DNA of 64,000 nt from Marinilongibacter aquaticus (GCF_020149935.1 NZ_CP083757.1:2257501-2321500), one strand, 5' to 3'. Positions 26,313-38,733 are shown, counted from the stretch's first letter. Notes: generated from the sequence alone by a model not told the origin. Made by a program: numbers and translations.

Positions 26313-26924
26313 TCAATTTTTACCAGCAATCGTTCGGCTTAAAATACTGCGTCCCAAGGTAATTTCATCCGTATATTCCAAGTCGCCACCAATGGGAATA
26401 CCCCTTGCAATGGTACTGATGGTCAAATTGAATTCGCTTAGTTTTTTCTGAAGATAAAAGGCCGTTGTATCTCCTTCCATTGTAGGAGCCAAAGCCAAAA
26501 TCACTTCTTTCACCTGCCCGTCTTCCTGTATACGCTGAACCAGAGAATCGATTTGCAAATCGTTTGGGCCTACGCCAGCAATCGGTGAAATCACCCCGCC
26601 CAAAACATGGTACAAACCATGATACTGTGCCGTATTCTCGATGGCCAGTACATCGCGTGTATCTTGCACCACACAAATCACCTCTTTGTTTCGGCTTACC
26701 GAAGTACAGATTTGGCACAATTCGCTATCCGAAATGTTGTGGCAACTGGTACAATACTGGGTTTTTGTACGCAGAGCAATCAGAGATTCACTCAACCTCT
26801 CCGTTTGGCTTTCATCGGCTTTCAAAAGATGCAGGGCCAAACGCAGAGCCGATTTCTTGCCTATGCCGGGCAATTTCGAAATCTGTTCGACCGCGTCTTC
26901 AATAAGTTTAGAAGGGTAATTCAA
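26313..26924 (-). CDS. recR: Recombination mediator RecR
   Basis: 203 residues, the normal length. It shows the helix-hairpin-helix (ISKLPGIGKKSALRLALHLL), a four-cysteine zinc finger (CTSCHNISDSELCQIC), a Toprim domain (VICVVQDTRDVLAIENT) and the C-terminal Walker-B-like region. RecR acts with RecO to load RecA at gaps. The family-typical start NYPSKLIEDAVEQI is reached only from the TTG at 26924, so the start codon is TTG. A TAAATTTG element lies 24 bases upstream. Confidence 0.96.
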   Translation of the reverse strand: MNYPSKLIEDAVEQISKLPGIGKKSALRLALHLLKADESQTERLSESLIALRTKTQYCTSCHNISDSELCQICTSVSRNKEVICVVQDTRDVLAIENTAQYHGLYHVLGGVISPIAGVGPNDLQIDSLVQRIQEDGQVKEVILALAPTMEGDTTAFYLQKKLSEFNLTISTIARGIPIGGDLEYTDEITLGRSILSRTIAGKN

Positions 26925-26948
26925 GTTCCTGACTTATAATTTGATCTA

Positions 26949-26956
26949 CAAATTTA
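26949..26956 (-). promoter_or_regulatory. Promoter -7 element TAAATTTG before recR
   Basis: A TAnnTTTG match on the minus strand, 24 bases before the recR TTG. The -33 element is weak. Confidence 0.4.
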
Positions 26957-27022
26957 CGATAGATGTACCGAATGTGGTAAAAATCGGCAGAACTTATACT
27001 GTTCAAGCTAGGAGCTAAAAAC

Positions 27023-27044
27023 AAAAAAGCCCCAGATTGGGGCT
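27023..27044 (-). terminator. glmM terminator
   Basis: On the minus strand GCCCCA pairs with TGGGGC around a 3-base loop (27029-27043), followed by six U. It lies eight bases past the glmM stop. Confidence 0.8.
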
Positions 27045-27051
27045 TGTAAAT

Positions 27052-28452
27052 TTATTTTCCGCTTACAATCTCTTTGATATCCAGTATTATTTTATCGGCC
27101 AGATTTTCAGCAGTGGTTTTGAACTCCGATTCGGCATAAATCCGAATTATCGGCTCGGTATTCGATTTCCGCAAATGCACCCATTCTTTCTCAAAAATGA
27201 TTTTCACACCATCCTGCGTATCGATAGGCTGCTTTTTATATTTGCTTTGCATTTTTGTCAAAATCAAATCTACATTCATGCCCTCGTCCAAATCGACACG
27301 TTTTTTGGCAATGAAATAATTGGGATAAGACTTCCTCAAAAAACCCACTGGCTTATCGAAATGGGCCAAATGCGACAAGAAAAGAGCTATACCCACCAAG
27401 GCATCGCGTCCATAATGCAGCTCTGGATAAATGATTCCACCGTTTCCTTCACCACCAATTACCGCACCCACTTCTTTCATTTTCGTCACCACGTTCACTT
27501 CGCCCACTGCAGACGCATGATACGAGGCTCCGTGTTTTTCAGTAATGTCTTTCAAAGCCAATGTGGAAGACAAATTGGACACCGTGGTTTGTTCGCCTTT
27601 CTCGCTTTTCGATAAAATGTAATCGGCCACAGCCACCAAAGTGTATTCTTCTCCAAAAGGCTCGCCATTTTCACAAATAAATGCCAAGCGATCTACATCA
27701 GGATCGACCACAATTCCCAAATCGAAGCCACCGTTTTTCAACTCCGCTCGAATATCACCCAAATGTTTGGGCAAAGGCTCGGGATTATGAGCAAACAAAC
27801 CGGTAGGTTCTTCATTTATACATTTCACATTTTTCACGCCCAAAGCATAAAGCAATTCCGGCACGGCAATCCCCCCCGAAGAGTTGATCGCATCCACAAC
27901 CACCGAAAAGCCCGCAGATTTTATCGCTTTGACATCCACCAGATCCAAAGCCAAAATGGCCTCGATGTGTTTTTTCAAATACGAATCGTCTACTATATGC
28001 TTACCCAACTTCTTGACTTCGCTGAAATTGAAATCTTCATTTTCTGCTAATTCAAGCACTTTTTGCCCTTCTTCTCCCGAAATAAATTCACCTTTTTCGT
28101 TCAATAATTTCAGGGCATTCCATTGAATGGGATTGTGGCTGGCTGTCAAGATAATTCCGCCTGCTGCATTTTCCATCGGCACGGCCATTTCGACGGTGGG
28201 CGTGGTCGACAAGCCAAGGTCGATCACATCGAAACCCAAAGCCATGAGCGTAGAAGCCACCAAATCGGAGATCAATTTCCCTGAAAGGCGAGCATCCCTT
28301 CCCAATATTATTTTGTCTGCCTTCGGATTACCCTGTTTGAGAAAAGTGCCAAATGCGGAAGTGAATTTGACTACATCAACGGGACTTAAGCTTTCACCTG
28401 GTTTCCCACCAATCGTCCCTCTGATTCCAGATATAGATTTAATTAAAGTCAA
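27052..28452 (-). CDS. glmM: Phosphoglucosamine mutase
   Basis: 466 residues. The alpha-D-phosphohexomutase fold is shown by the catalytic serine loop TASHNPIQWNALK, the magnesium loop DPDVDRLAF, the sugar loop GGEGNGGI and the C-terminal phosphate loop RKSNTEPIIRIYAE. In Bacteroidota this form is annotated GlmM and makes glucosamine-1-phosphate for cell wall and LPS precursors; the activity could also include phosphomannomutase. The conserved start TLIKSISGIRGTIGG requires the TTG at 28452. It lies behind rpoC but after its terminator, with its own TATTTTTG element. Confidence 0.92.
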   Translation of the reverse strand: MTLIKSISGIRGTIGGKPGESLSPVDVVKFTSAFGTFLKQGNPKADKIILGRDARLSGKLISDLVASTLMALGFDVIDLGLSTTPTVEMAVPMENAAGGIILTASHNPIQWNALKLLNEKGEFISGEEGQKVLELAENEDFNFSEVKKLGKHIVDDSYLKKHIEAILALDLVDVKAIKSAGFSVVVDAINSSGGIAVPELLYALGVKNVKCINEEPTGLFAHNPEPLPKHLGDIRAELKNGGFDLGIVVDPDVDRLAFICENGEPFGEEYTLVAVADYILSKSEKGEQTTVSNLSSTLALKDITEKHGASYHASAVGEVNVVTKMKEVGAVIGGEGNGGIIYPELHYGRDALVGIALFLSHLAHFDKPVGFLRKSYPNYFIAKKRVDLDEGMNVDLILTKMQSKYKKQPIDTQDGVKIIFEKEWVHLRKSNTEPIIRIYAESEFKTTAENLADKIILDIKEIVSGK

Positions 28453-28471
28453 GCTGTATAAGTTTGGTCTG

Positions 28472-28479
28472 CAAAAATA
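28472..28479 (-). promoter_or_regulatory. Promoter -7 element TATTTTTG before glmM
   Basis: A TAnnTTTG match on the minus strand 19 bases before the glmM start, in the short gap after the rpoC terminator. The -33 TTG would be 23 bases away, a little too far. Confidence 0.45.
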
Positions 28480-28539
28480 GTGTTTTTGTCAGTACGAAAA
28501 AGCAATCGTTGTGTAACAATTTCGCTTTGATACGAAACA

Positions 28540-28569
28540 AGAAAAAACCCGCCTCTTTCGAAGCGGGTT
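28540..28569 (-). terminator. rpoBC operon terminator
   Basis: On the minus strand AACCCGCTTC pairs with GAGGCGGGTT around a GAAA tetraloop (28546-28569) and runs into U. It lies eight bases after the rpoC stop. Confidence 0.85.
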
Positions 28570-28576
28570 TCTTTAT

Positions 28577-31500
28577 TTAGTTCACATATTCACGTTTCCG
28601 GTTCTCAATCAAGATTCTCTCCTGTGCTGCTTCCAATTCCTTTTTGGAGGTCACAATCAAGTTTTGATAATCGCGTTTTCCGGTACCTGCAGGAATCAAG
28701 TGACCTACGATCACGTTTTCCTTCAAGCCTTCCAGTCCGTCTTCTTTCCCTTGCACCGAAGCCTGAGACAACACTTTGGTTGTTTCCTGGAATGATGCGG
28801 CGGAGAATACAGATTCTGTACCCAATGAAGCGGTAGTAATACCTTGAAGAATGATTTGTGAAACGGCAGCTTGAGCATCACGCACTTCCATTTGTTTCAT
28901 GTCTTCACGCTTCAATCTTCCGTTTTCATCGCGATACTCGCGGTTGGTAATCATTTGCCCTGGCTTGTATTTATCAGAAGCACCTTCGTTCACCACCACT
29001 TTCATATCCATGATACGGTCGTTTTCTTCGCGGAATTTCCACTTGTCTACAGCCTGCATTTCCAAGAACATGGTGTCACCGGCATCGATGATATCCACTT
29101 TCTGCATCATCTGACGTACAATTACCTCGATGTGTTTATCCGAAAGCTTCACACCCTGCTGACGGTATACCGCCTGTGTTTCTTCCACTAGATATTCTTG
29201 CACCGCGGTTGGCCCTTTGATGCGGAGGATGTCGGCTGGAGTAATGGCTCCATCAGACAAAGGCTCACCCGCACGGATAAAGTCGCCTTCTTGCACCAAG
29301 ATGAGTTTCGCAAGAGAAACCATGTATTTCATTTTGGTCCCGTCTTTGGCTTCTACGAAGATCTCACGGTTACCACGCTTGATACCACCGTAGCTTACCA
29401 CACCGTCGATTTCTGAAACCACGGCAGGGTTCGATGGGTTACGGGCTTCGAAAAGCTCGGTTACACGTGGAAGACCACCTGTAATATCGGCGTTCATGTT
29501 GATGGCACGAGGGATTTTCGCCAAGACGTGCCCAGCTCTAACTTTCGCTCCATCTTCTACCATCAAACGGGCACCTACTGGCAAGTTGTACGATTTTTCC
29601 TCGTCGCCTTTGCCTTTGATCACGATTGCCGGGTTCTTGGTTCTGTCTTTCGAGTCGGTGATCACTTTGTCTTTGAAACCGGTTTGTTCATCCGATTCCT
29701 CACGGAAAGTAATACCTTCTTCGATTGTATCGTATTCGATCGCACCGTCCATTTCAGAGATAATCACGGCATTGAACTGATCCCAGTGACAGATTTCATC
29801 TCCACGCTCAATCTTCTGGCCATCCTTAATCAACAAGGTTGCACCGTAAGGAATGTTGTTGGTGATCAAAATCTGGTTGGTTTCTGGATCAACAATACGC
29901 ACTTCACCGCGACGACCCAATACCATGGTAATTTCCTTACCTTCTTTGTCTGAAGTTTCAACCGTACGTACTTGGTCAAAATTAACCACACCATTGAATT
30001 TGGCTTTGATGTTCGCATCTACAGATACGTTCATCGCAGTACCCCCTGTGTGGAAGGTACGCAGTGTAAGCTGAGTACCCGGCTCACCGATAGACTGAGA
30101 AGCAATTACACCCACGGCTTCGCCTACTTCCGTCATGCGGTTTGTAGACAAGTTGCGGCCGTAGCATTTGCAGCACACGCCTTTTTTCGATTCACAAGTC
30201 AAAGCCGAGCGGATTTCCACAGAATCTACCGCTGAGTTTTCGATCAATTCAGCAATTTCTTCTGTGATTTCTTCGCCTGCTTTCACCAAAACTTCTTTGC
30301 TGATCGGGTCGATCACGTCGCTAGTCGAAGTTCTACCCAAAATCCTTTCAGACAATGGCTCGATCACTTCCTCATTCTCTTTCAGAGCGGCCACGGTAAT
30401 TCCACGCAAAGTTTCGCAGTCGTAGTCGTTTACAACCACATCCTGAGCCACATCGTGCAGACGACGAGTCAAATAACCTGCATCTGCCGTTTTAAGGGCT
30501 GTATCGGCCAAACCTTTTCGAGCACCGTGTGTAGAGATAAAGTACTCGAGTACATCCAAACCTTCTTTAAAGTTTGAAAGAATCGGGTTTTCGATGATCT
30601 CACCCACAGAACCTTGAATGTTCTTTTGCGGCTTGGCCATCAAACCACGCATACCTCCCAACTGACGAATCTGCTCTTTCGAACCACGGGCTCCAGAGTG
30701 CATCATCATGTATACTGAGTTGAACCCTTGCTTGTCGTCTTCCAATTGCTGAAGCAACGTTTCTCTCAAGCGGGTGTTCACACGTGTCCAAATATCAATG
30801 ATCTGGTTGTAACGCTCACGCTCGGTAATGATACCAAACATATAGTTGCTCTGTACTTCTTCCACTTCAGAGCGAGCGTTTTCAATCAAACCTTCTTTTT
30901 CTTCAGGGATCATGATGTCGCCCAAACCAATGGACAAACCACCTGTATAGGCCGACTGGAAACCAAGCGTTTTGATCTGGTCAAGGAAATCTGCCGTACG
31001 GGCAAAACTCACTTCCTTGAACACCTGACCAATGATGGTTTGCAGCTTTTTCTTGGTCAACAATTCATTGATATAACCTACTTGCTCGGGAACGTATTGG
31101 TTGAATAAAATACGACCGGCCACGGTTTCAATGATTTTGTCTTCCAACTCGCCCGTTTCGGTTTTCACCTTCACTTTACATTTGATGTAGGCGTGTTTCG
31201 ACACTTTGCCCTCGTTCATGGCAATGATCACCTCTTCAGGCGAATAGAAGGTCATACCTTCTCCGTCCACTTTTTCTTCTTCTGTTGAGCGTTTTCCTTT
31301 GGTCACATAATACAAGCCCAACACCATGTCTTGCGAAGGTACCGTAATCGGTGCACCGTTCGCTGGGTTAAGAATGTTGTGAGAAGAAAGCATCAATACA
31401 GAAGCCTCCATTACAGCCTCGTGGCCCAACGGCACGTGCACGGCCATTTGGTCACCGTCAAAGTCGGCGTTGAAAGCCGTACATACCAATGGGTGAAGCT

Positions 31501-32884
31501 GAATGGCTTTACCTTCCACCAATTTTGGTTGGAAAGCCTGAATACCCAAACGGTGCAATGTAGGAGCACGGTTGAGCAATACAGGGTGGCCTTTCAATAC
31601 ATTTTCGAGGATATCCCAAACTACCGCGTCTTTGCGGTCCACAATTTTCTTGGCCGATTTCACCGTTTTCACGATACCTCGCTCAATGAGTTTGCGGATA
31701 ATGAACGGTTTGAAAAGCTCGGCGGCCATACCTTTTGGCAAACCGCATTCGTGCAATTTCAATTCGGGACCTACTACAATTACCGAACGACCAGAGTAAT
31801 CGACACGCTTACCCAAAAGGTTCTGACGGAAACGACCTTGCTTTCCTTTCAACATATCTGAAAGTGATTTCAAGGCACGGTTACCGTCTGAGCGTACGGC
31901 GTTTACTTTTCTTGAGTTGTCGAAAAGTGAATCTACCGCTTCCTGAAGCATACGTTTTTCATTACGCAAAATCACTTCAGGAGCTTTGATCTCGAGCAAA
32001 CGCTTCAAGCGATTGTTTCGGATAATTACTCTTCGGTACAAATCGTTCAAATCGGAGGTAGCAAAACGACCGCCATCCAAAGGCACCAAAGGACGCAATT
32101 CTGGCGGAATCACAGGCACCATTTTCACGATCATCCATTCGGGACGGTTCTCGATACGTGTATTGGCTTCACGCAAAGCTTCCACGATTCTCAAGCGTTT
32201 CAAGGCTTCGGCCTTTCTTTGCTGAGAGGTGTCTGTGGCAGCTTGGTGACGCAATTCGTACGATAGGCTGTCCAAATCCAAACGTGCCAAAAGCATTTCC
32301 AATGCTTCTGCTCCCATTTTGGCGATGAACTTCTGCGGGTCGTCATCCGGCAACATCTGGTTTTCGCGTGGCAATTTATCCACGATGTCGAGGTATTCCT
32401 CTTCTGTCAGGTAATCCATATATTGGATACCGTCGTCTTCTTTGATACCCGACTGGATCACTACGTATCGCTCGTAGTAAATAATTTGATCCAATTTTTT
32501 AGAAGAAAGGCCCAAAAGGTAACCGATTTTGTTCGGCAAACTTTTGAAGTACCAGATGTGGGCTACAGGCACCACCAATTCGATGTGGCCCATTCGCTCA
32601 CGACGTACCTTCTTCTCGGTCACCTCTACACCGCAACGGTCGCAGATGATGCCCTTGTAGCGAATACGCTTATATTTTCCACAATGACATTCCCAATCTT
32701 TGGTTGGCCCGAAAATACGCTCACAGAACAAACCGCCCATTTCGGGTTTGTAGGTCCGGTAGTTGATCGTTTCCGGTTGCGTCACTTCACCAAAAGAGCT
32801 TTCCAAGATTGACTCTGGAGAAGCCAAACTGATGGTTATGCTATTGAAGTCACTGTTTATTTTTTTGTTTTTCTTTAAAGACAT
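28577..32884 (-). CDS. rpoC: RNA polymerase subunit beta'
   Basis: 1435 residues. It has the N-terminal zinc site ([19 protein letters not shown]), the catalytic magnesium loop NADFDGDQM, the second zinc site ([11 protein letters not shown]) and the trigger-loop region [16 protein letters not shown]. It is the catalytic large subunit of RNA polymerase. The ATG at 32884 is 34 bases after the rpoB stop, and the two are co-transcribed. A strong terminator follows. Nothing is missing or broken. Confidence 0.99.
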   Translation of the reverse strand: MSLKKNKKINSDFNSITISLASPESILESSFGEVTQPETINYRTYKPEMGGLFCERIFGPTKDWECHCGKYKRIRYKGIICDRCGVEVTEKKVRRERMGHIELVVPVAHIWYFKSLPNKIGYLLGLSSKKLDQIIYYERYVVIQSGIKEDDGIQYMDYLTEEEYLDIVDKLPRENQMLPDDDPQKFIAKMGAEALEMLLARLDLDSLSYELRHQAATDTSQQRKAEALKRLRIVEALREANTRIENRPEWMIVKMVPVIPPELRPLVPLDGGRFATSDLNDLYRRVIIRNNRLKRLLEIKAPEVILRNEKRMLQEAVDSLFDNSRKVNAVRSDGNRALKSLSDMLKGKQGRFRQNLLGKRVDYSGRSVIVVGPELKLHECGLPKGMAAELFKPFIIRKLIERGIVKTVKSAKKIVDRKDAVVWDILENVLKGHPVLLNRAPTLHRLGIQAFQPKLVEGKAIQLHPLVCTAFNADFDGDQMAVHVPLGHEAVMEASVLMLSSHNILNPANGAPITVPSQDMVLGLYYVTKGKRSTEEEKVDGEGMTFYSPEEVIIAMNEGKVSKHAYIKCKVKVKTETGELEDKIIETVAGRILFNQYVPEQVGYINELLTKKKLQTIIGQVFKEVSFARTADFLDQIKTLGFQSAYTGGLSIGLGDIMIPEEKEGLIENARSEVEEVQSNYMFGIITERERYNQIIDIWTRVNTRLRETLLQQLEDDKQGFNSVYMMMHSGARGSKEQIRQLGGMRGLMAKPQKNIQGSVGEIIENPILSNFKEGLDVLEYFISTHGARKGLADTALKTADAGYLTRRLHDVAQDVVVNDYDCETLRGITVAALKENEEVIEPLSERILGRTSTSDVIDPISKEVLVKAGEEITEEIAELIENSAVDSVEIRSALTCESKKGVCCKCYGRNLSTNRMTEVGEAVGVIASQSIGEPGTQLTLRTFHTGGTAMNVSVDANIKAKFNGVVNFDQVRTVETSDKEGKEITMVLGRRGEVRIVDPETNQILITNNIPYGATLLIKDGQKIERGDEICHWDQFNAVIISEMDGAIEYDTIEEGITFREESDEQTGFKDKVITDSKDRTKNPAIVIKGKGDEEKSYNLPVGARLMVEDGAKVRAGHVLAKIPRAINMNADITGGLPRVTELFEARNPSNPAVVSEIDGVVSYGGIKRGNREIFVEAKDGTKMKYMVSLAKLILVQEGDFIRAGEPLSDGAITPADILRIKGPTAVQEYLVEETQAVYRQQGVKLSDKHIEVIVRQMMQKVDIIDAGDTMFLEMQAVDKWKFREENDRIMDMKVVVNEGASDKYKPGQMITNREYRDENGRLKREDMKQMEVRDAQAAVSQIILQGITTASLGTESVFSAASFQETTKVLSQASVQGKEDGLEGLKENVIVGHLIPAGTGKRDYQNLIVTSKKELEAAQERILIENRKREYVN

Positions 32885-32918
32885 TTTCTATATGTTTTAA
32901 ATGAAAATGATTCCAAAA

Positions 32919-35900
32919 TTATTTCATGGTGATTTCGAGTGCCAAGCCTCTCAATTCATGCACAAGTACATTGAAAGACTCTGGGATGCTCGCTTTCGGT
33001 AGGTTTTCACCTTTCACGATCGCTTCGTAGGCCTTGGCTCTACCGATCACATCATCCGACTTCAATGTCAAGATTTCACGCAAAATGTGCGAGGCACCGA
33101 ATGCTTCCAAAGCCCACACTTCCATCTCTCCAAAACGCTGTCCACCAAACTGGGCTTTACCACCCAAAGGTTGCTGCGTAATCAAAGAGTATGGCCCGAT
33201 GGATCTGGCGTGCATTTTGTCGTCTACCAAGTGGCCCAATTTCAGCATGTAAATGATACCTACTGTTACTTTCTGATCGAAAGCTTCACCAGTCAAACCA
33301 TTGTACAATACTGTGCGGCCAAATTCTGGCAAGCCCGCTTCGTTCAGTTCTGCTGAAACTTCATCGGCAGTGGCTCCGTCGAAAATTGGCGTAGCGTATT
33401 TTCTACCCATTTTTCTACCGGCCCAGCCCAATACGGTTTCGTACAACTGCCCGATGTTCATACGAGAAGGTACACCCAATGGGTTCAACACGATATCTAC
33501 TGGCGAACCGTCTTCAAGGAAAGGCATGTCCTCATCGCGAACGATTTTGGCCACAACCCCTTTGTTACCGTGACGACCGGCCATTTTATCACCCACTTTC
33601 AGTTTACGTTTCTTGGCAATATATACTTTCGCCAATTTCACGATACCTGCGGGTAGTTCATCGCCTACTTCGAGTACGAAACGCTGACGTTTGAATTCAC
33701 CGATGATTTCGCTGCGTTTGCTCAAATAGTTTTTCACCAAACGCACCACCAATTTGTTGGTATCTTCTTCTTTGGTCCATCCTTCCAAAAGGATATCGCC
33801 CAATAGATTCGACTCTTCTGGAACAGAGTATGTACTCTCATCCACGTAAGGGTTCTTCTCTGGGAACAAGTTGTTCGAAATGTTCGACTTGTTGAATTTC
33901 ACACCTTTCGAGATCAGCTCATCACCGAATTTGTGCTTCACGCCATTGGTTACTTTTCCAGAAAGGATTGTCACCAATTTGTCGATCATCACTTCTTTCA
34001 AAGCCGAAAGGTTTTGGCTGTGTTTTTTCAACAAAACCTTTACCTCTTCTTTGTGTTTCGCACGATCTTCTTTATTCGGACGAGAGAACAATTTGGTGTC
34101 GATCACCACACCGCGAAGCGATGGAGACGCTTTCTTCGATGCATCTTTCACATCACCGGCTTTATCGCCAAAAATGGCACGAAGCAATTTCTCTTCTGGC
34201 GTAGGATCAGACTCTCCTTTCGGTGTAATCTTACCAATAAGGATATCGCCTTCTTTGATGTGCGTTCCTGTACGTACGATACCGTTTTCGTCCAAATTCT
34301 TCACCGCATCTTCAGACACGTTCGGAATCTCAGCCGTAAGCTCTTCTTGTCCACGTTTCGTATCACGCACTTCCAAATCAAATTCTTCGATGTGCAATGA
34401 AGTGAAGATGTCGTCGCGTACCACACGCTCCGAAATCACAATCGCATCCTCAAAGTTGTATCCTTGCCAAGGCATGAAGGCCACCATCATGTTTCGACCC
34501 AAGGCCAATTCGCCACCTTCGGTAGCGTAACCTTCCACCAAAACCTGCCCTTTCTCCACGCGGTCTCCCTTGCGAACAATGGGGTGCAAGTTGATGCAGG
34601 TATCTTGGTTGGTACGACGGAACTTGATCAGGCTATATGTTTTCTGACTTGTATTGAAATTCACCAATACGTCTTCATCGTTCCAATCGTAATTCACGAT
34701 TATTTTTTTCGCGTCTACATAATCGATTGTTCCCGAACCTTCAGCTACGATCAATGTTCTGGAGTCGCGGGCAATTCGGCTTTCAAGGCCAGTTCCCACA
34801 ATTGGGGCTTCTGGACGAAGCAATGGCACCGCCTGACGTTGCATGTTCGATCCCATCAATGCACGGTTGGCATCATCGTGTTCCAAGAAAGGAATGATAG
34901 AAGCCGCCACCGATACAATCTGGTTCGGAGCAATATCCATGAAGTCGATTTCGCTCGGATCTTTCAAAGGGAAGTCACCTTCGAAACGACATTTCAATGA
35001 ATCTGTAGTAAACGCACCGTTTTCTTTGGTTTCGGAAGTGGCCATGGCAATGTTCTTACCGTCTTCGGCTTCGGCCGTAAGGTATTCTACTTCACCAGAA
35101 AGCTTTCCTTCCTCGATTTTCATGTAAGGTGTTTCGATGAAGCCCATCGAGTTCACCTTGGCGTATGTACAAAGTGAAGAAATCAAACCAATGTTTGGTC
35201 CTTCAGGAGTTTCGATCGTACAAAGTCTACCGTAGTGCGTATAGTGCACGTCACGCACCTCGAAACCTGCTCTTTCTCTCGAAAGACCTCCAGGCCCAAG
35301 AGCCGACATTCTACGCTTGTGGGTAATCTCAGCCAATGGGTTCGTTTGATCCATGAACTGAGAAAGCTGGTTTGTACCAAAGAAAGAGTTGATTACAGAA
35401 GAAAGCGTACGGGCATTGATCAAATCCACAGGTTTGAAATCCTCGTTATCGCGAACGTTCATTCTTTCTTTGATGGTTCTGGCCATACGGGCCAAACCTA
35501 CTCCAAACTGGCTTGAAAGCTGCTCGCCCACTGTACGTACACGACGGTTGGACAAGTGATCGATGTCATCGACAACCGCTTTGGCATTGATCAAGGTGAT
35601 CAAATACTTCACGATTTTGATAATATCTTCAGTAGTCAATACACGTTTATCGAGTTCTGTTTCCAAATTCAACTTGGTGTTGATTCTGTAACGCCCTACT
35701 TCGCCAAGGTCGTAACGCTTTTCAGAGAAAAACAAACCTTGGATAATTTCACGTGCAGTGGCTTCATCCGGAGCTTCGGTGTTTCGTAGCTGGCGGTAGA
35801 TTTGCTCAACGGCTTCTTTTTCCGAATTCGAGCTATCCTTTTGAAGTGTATTGTAAATAATATTGTAATCGGCCATGTTGGCGTCTTCTCTGTGAAGAAT

Positions 35901-36776
35901 CACCGATTTTTGATCCGTTTCCAAGATCAAATCGATATCGTCTTCTCCAATTACAGAGTCACGCTCCAAAATCACTTCGTTACGGTCGATCGATACCACT
36001 TCGCCGGTATCTTCGTCCACGAAGTCTTCAGTCCAAGTCTTCAAAACGCGGGCAGCCAACTTGCGGCCTATCGAGTTTTTAAGGTCTTTTTTGGTGGCCT
36101 TTATCTCTTCAGAAAGTTCGAAAAGATTCAGAATGTCTTTATCTGTTCCGAAACCAATTGAACGCAACAAAGTAGTTACCGGGAATTTCTTCTTACGGTC
36201 GATGTAGGCATACATCACATTGTTTACGTCGGTTGAAAATTCGATCCAAGATCCTTTCATCGGGATCACACGGGCCGAATACAATTTGGTTCCGTTGGTG
36301 TGCTTACTCATAGAGAAGAACACACCCGGCGATCTGTGCAACTGGGAAACGATCACACGTTCGGCTCCATTGATCACAAAAGAACCACGCTCGGTCATAT
36401 ACGGAATATTGCCCAAGAACACTTCTTGTTCAATAGTCTCGAAATCTTCGTGATCTTCGTCGTTACAGATCAAACGCAGTTTCGCTTTAAGCGGAACCGA
36501 GTAGGTCAATCCTCTGTCGATGCATTCATCGATTGAATACTTCGGTGGATCGATAGTGTAATCCACAAATTCCAATACAAAATTCTCCCGAGAGTCTGCA
36601 ATCGGGAAATTATCCATGAACACCTTGTACAAACCTTCTGCACGACGGCTTTCGGCTGGGGTGTCGATCTGGAAAAATTCCTGAAACGATTGTAATTGAA
36701 TATCCAAGAAGTCTGGATATTCTAAAGCGGGATGAATGGTGGCAAAACTCTTCCTTCCGGTGTTTGTCAAATTCAA
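32919..36776 (-). CDS. rpoB: RNA polymerase subunit beta
   Basis: 1285 residues, read from a TTG start (no nearby in-frame ATG). The rifampicin-pocket region is [19 protein letters not shown] followed by [16 protein letters not shown]; the main resistance positions are in the drug-sensitive state, with small natural differences (Thr and Ala where E. coli has Asn and Ser). The C-terminus has [15 protein letters not shown]. It forms the catalytic core with beta'. A 300-base gap separates it from rplL; this holds a strong hairpin (37015-37055), so rpoBC expression may be partly uncoupled from the ribosomal genes. Confidence 0.98.
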   Translation of the reverse strand: MNLTNTGRKSFATIHPALEYPDFLDIQLQSFQEFFQIDTPAESRRAEGLYKVFMDNFPIADSRENFVLEFVDYTIDPPKYSIDECIDRGLTYSVPLKAKLRLICNDEDHEDFETIEQEVFLGNIPYMTERGSFVINGAERVIVSQLHRSPGVFFSMSKHTNGTKLYSARVIPMKGSWIEFSTDVNNVMYAYIDRKKKFPVTTLLRSIGFGTDKDILNLFELSEEIKATKKDLKNSIGRKLAARVLKTWTEDFVDEDTGEVVSIDRNEVILERDSVIGEDDIDLILETDQKSVILHREDANMADYNIIYNTLQKDSSNSEKEAVEQIYRQLRNTEAPDEATAREIIQGLFFSEKRYDLGEVGRYRINTKLNLETELDKRVLTTEDIIKIVKYLITLINAKAVVDDIDHLSNRRVRTVGEQLSSQFGVGLARMARTIKERMNVRDNEDFKPVDLINARTLSSVINSFFGTNQLSQFMDQTNPLAEITHKRRMSALGPGGLSRERAGFEVRDVHYTHYGRLCTIETPEGPNIGLISSLCTYAKVNSMGFIETPYMKIEEGKLSGEVEYLTAEAEDGKNIAMATSETKENGAFTTDSLKCRFEGDFPLKDPSEIDFMDIAPNQIVSVAASIIPFLEHDDANRALMGSNMQRQAVPLLRPEAPIVGTGLESRIARDSRTLIVAEGSGTIDYVDAKKIIVNYDWNDEDVLVNFNTSQKTYSLIKFRRTNQDTCINLHPIVRKGDRVEKGQVLVEGYATEGGELALGRNMMVAFMPWQGYNFEDAIVISERVVRDDIFTSLHIEEFDLEVRDTKRGQEELTAEIPNVSEDAVKNLDENGIVRTGTHIKEGDILIGKITPKGESDPTPEEKLLRAIFGDKAGDVKDASKKASPSLRGVVIDTKLFSRPNKEDRAKHKEEVKVLLKKHSQNLSALKEVMIDKLVTILSGKVTNGVKHKFGDELISKGVKFNKSNISNNLFPEKNPYVDESTYSVPEESNLLGDILLEGWTKEEDTNKLVVRLVKNYLSKRSEIIGEFKRQRFVLEVGDELPAGIVKLAKVYIAKKRKLKVGDKMAGRHGNKGVVAKIVRDEDMPFLEDGSPVDIVLNPLGVPSRMNIGQLYETVLGWAGRKMGRKYATPIFDGATADEVSAELNEAGLPEFGRTVLYNGLTGEAFDQKVTVGIIYMLKLGHLVDDKMHARSIGPYSLITQQPLGGKAQFGGQRFGEMEVWALEAFGASHILREILTLKSDDVIGRAKAYEAIVKGENLPKASIPESFNVLVHELRGLALEITMK

Positions 36777-37007
36777 GGCTTTAAATTTTTAAAAGTGAAT
36801 AATTTAAATTTCTTGATTCACCCGTTAAATAGGGCAATTCGAAAACTCGTAGTGAAGCCAAACCTTGCCCCTGTGCAACTGTCCCACGATAAAACAGCAG
36901 TGTATCGGACAAAATTCTTTCTTTGTTTTAAGCTGGGTAGAAAAAGTACATATCTACCTAACGAAAATACAGTTGTGATGGTTTGTTTTTACACAAAATA
37001 TTTATAA

Positions 37008-37055
37008 CAGCAAAAGACTCGACCGGCTTTTGCGAACAAAAACCGGACCGAGTCT
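37008..37055 (-). terminator. Hairpin between rplL and rpoB (terminator or attenuator)
   Basis: On the minus strand AGACTCG pairs with CGAGTCT (7 pairs), then after a small internal loop a 10-base inner stem (one mismatch) closes on a UUCG loop, followed by UUUU. It lies 22 bases after the rplL stop and about 240 bases before rpoB. I see no strong TAnnTTTG promoter between it and rpoB, so partial read-through is the likely mode. Confidence 0.75.
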
Positions 37056-37076
37056 GATGTATTGCTAATAAGTAGC

Positions 37077-37457
37077 TTATGCCAATTCTACTTCGGCACC
37101 AGCTTCTTCCAATTGCTTTTTCAAAGCTTCTGCTTCGTCTTTGGCTACGCCTTCTTTCACAGCTTTAGGAGCTCCGTCAACTAGTTCTTTAGCTTCTTTC
37201 AAGCCAAGGCCAGCAAGGTCTTTTACCAATTTAACAACTTGAAGCTTGCTTCCACCAGCTGCTTTCAAGATTACATCGAAAGAAGTTTTTTCTTCAGCAG
37301 CAGCTGCACCACCTTCGGCTGCAGGGCCAGCCATCATTACAGCACCACCGGCTGCAGGCTCGATGCCATACTCTTCTTTAAGAATATCAGCTAGTTCATT
37401 AACTTCCTTAACTGTAAGGTTAACTAATTGTTCAGCAAACGCTTTCAAATCTGCCAT
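37077..37457 (-). CDS. rplL: Ribosomal protein bL12 (L7/L12)
   Basis: 126 residues. It has the N-terminal dimerisation helices ([21 protein letters not shown]), the Ala/Gly-rich hinge and the globular C-terminal domain ([21 protein letters not shown]) that recruits translation GTPases to the ribosomal stalk. It follows rplJ by 41 bases and is the last ribosomal gene before rpoBC. Confidence 0.98.
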   Translation of the reverse strand: MADLKAFAEQLVNLTVKEVNELADILKEEYGIEPAAGGAVMMAGPAAEGGAAAAEEKTSFDVILKAAGGSKLQVVKLVKDLAGLGLKEAKELVDGAPKAVKEGVAKDEAEALKKQLEEAGAEVELA

Positions 37458-37498
37458 TATCGTAAATTTTAAAATTGTTTAAATTTTGTTTAAAAAAA

Positions 37499-38032
37499 TT
37501 AGGCGGCTTCTTTTTCAGACAATGTCTTAAGAATACCAGCCAGTTTGTTGCCACCGCTTTGCAATCCACCAAGAACGGTTTTCGCAGGCGATTGTAGCAA
37601 GGAGATCACTTCGCCAATAAGCTCTGTTTTCGACTTCAACTTCGCCAAAGTATCCAACTGATCGTGACCGATGAAAAGGTCTGTATCAATCGAAGCACCT
37701 TTCAATTTGATGGCGTCGTTGTTTTCTTTCAAAAAGTCTTTGATCAGTTTGGCGGCATCTTTCCCAGATTCTGGGTGGAACATGATGCCAGAAAAACCTT
37801 TCAATACAGAATCTTTGAATGGCGTGTAATCGGTGTCTAGTGTTTCTAGAGCTTTCTCGATCAAAGAGTTTTTCACAACCTTGTATTCGATACCACGCTC
37901 AAAACAAAGTCTTCTCAACTTGTTTGTTTTGGCCACGGACATGCCGCTCGCATCGGTGATATAGAAATACGGATTGTTTGCGAATTTCTCCGCCAACTCT
38001 TGAATAACTACTCCTTTTTCTTCTTTAGTCAT
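37499..38032 (-). CDS. rplJ: Ribosomal protein uL10
   Basis: 177 residues, starting TKEEKGVVIQELAEKFANN. It carries the typical YFITDASGMSVAKTNKLRR RNA-binding segment and a C-terminal helix that holds bL12 dimers. It starts two bases after rplA ends. No unusual feature. Confidence 0.97.
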   Translation of the reverse strand: MTKEEKGVVIQELAEKFANNPYFYITDASGMSVAKTNKLRRLCFERGIEYKVVKNSLIEKALETLDTDYTPFKDSVLKGFSGIMFHPESGKDAAKLIKDFLKENNDAIKLKGASIDTDLFIGHDQLDTLAKLKSKTELIGEVISLLQSPAKTVLGGLQSGGNKLAGILKTLSEKEAA

Positions 38033-38034
38033 GA

Positions 38035-38733
38035 TTACAATCCGGTTATAGTGGTTTTGTCGATCTTGATTCCTGGGCTCATCGTGCTAGAAATAGTGAT
38101 GCCTTTCATGTAAGTGCCTTTCGCAGAAGTCGGCTTCAATTTGATCAAAGTTTGGATCAACTCGTTTGCGTTTTCTGCAATTTTCTCGGCAGAGAAAGAC
38201 ACCTTGGCTATACCCGCGTGGATGATACCCGTTTTGTCTACTTTGAAATCGATCTTACCCGCTTTCACCTCTTTCACCGCTTTACCTACTTCAGGAGTAA
38301 CCGTTCCCGCTTTCGGGTTTGGCATTAGACCACGTGGCCCCAACACTCTACCCAAACGGCCCAATTTGGCCATTACAGCAGGCATAGTGATGATCACGTC
38401 GATGTCGGTCCAACCTTTCTCGATTTTCGAGATGTAGTCGTCAAGACCCACATAGTCTGCACCAGCTTCTTTCGCTTCTTCTTCTTTATCGGGCGTACAA
38501 AGCACCAACACTTTCACCTCTTTACCTGTACCGTTAGGCAAGGCTACAACACCACGAACCATTTGGTCGGCTTTTCTTGGATCTACACCCAAACGTACGT
38601 CCACATCGACAGAAGCGTCGAATTTGGTAAAGGATATCTCCTTCAAGATACTTGCAGCTTCAGTCAAAGAATACTCTTTGGTAGCATCGAATTTCGACAA
38701 AGCCTCTTTTCTTTTTTTGCTTAATCTTGCCAT
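38035..38733 (-). CDS. rplA: Ribosomal protein uL1
   Basis: 232 residues, with the family signature [14 protein letters not shown] and [17 protein letters not shown]. uL1 forms the mobile L1 stalk of the large subunit and in many bacteria represses its own operon by binding the leader RNA. It lies 61 bases after rplK in the same operon. Confidence 0.97.
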   Translation of the reverse strand: MARLSKKRKEALSKFDATKEYSLTEAASILKEISFTKFDASVDVDVRLGVDPRKADQMVRGVVALPNGTGKEVKVLVLCTPDKEEEAKEAGADYVGLDDYISKIEKGWTDIDVIITMPAVMAKLGRLGRVLGPRGLMPNPKAGTVTPEVGKAVKEVKAGKIDFKVDKTGIIHAGIAKVSFSAEKIAENANELIQTLIKLKPTSAKGTYMKGITISSTMSPGIKIDKTTITGL

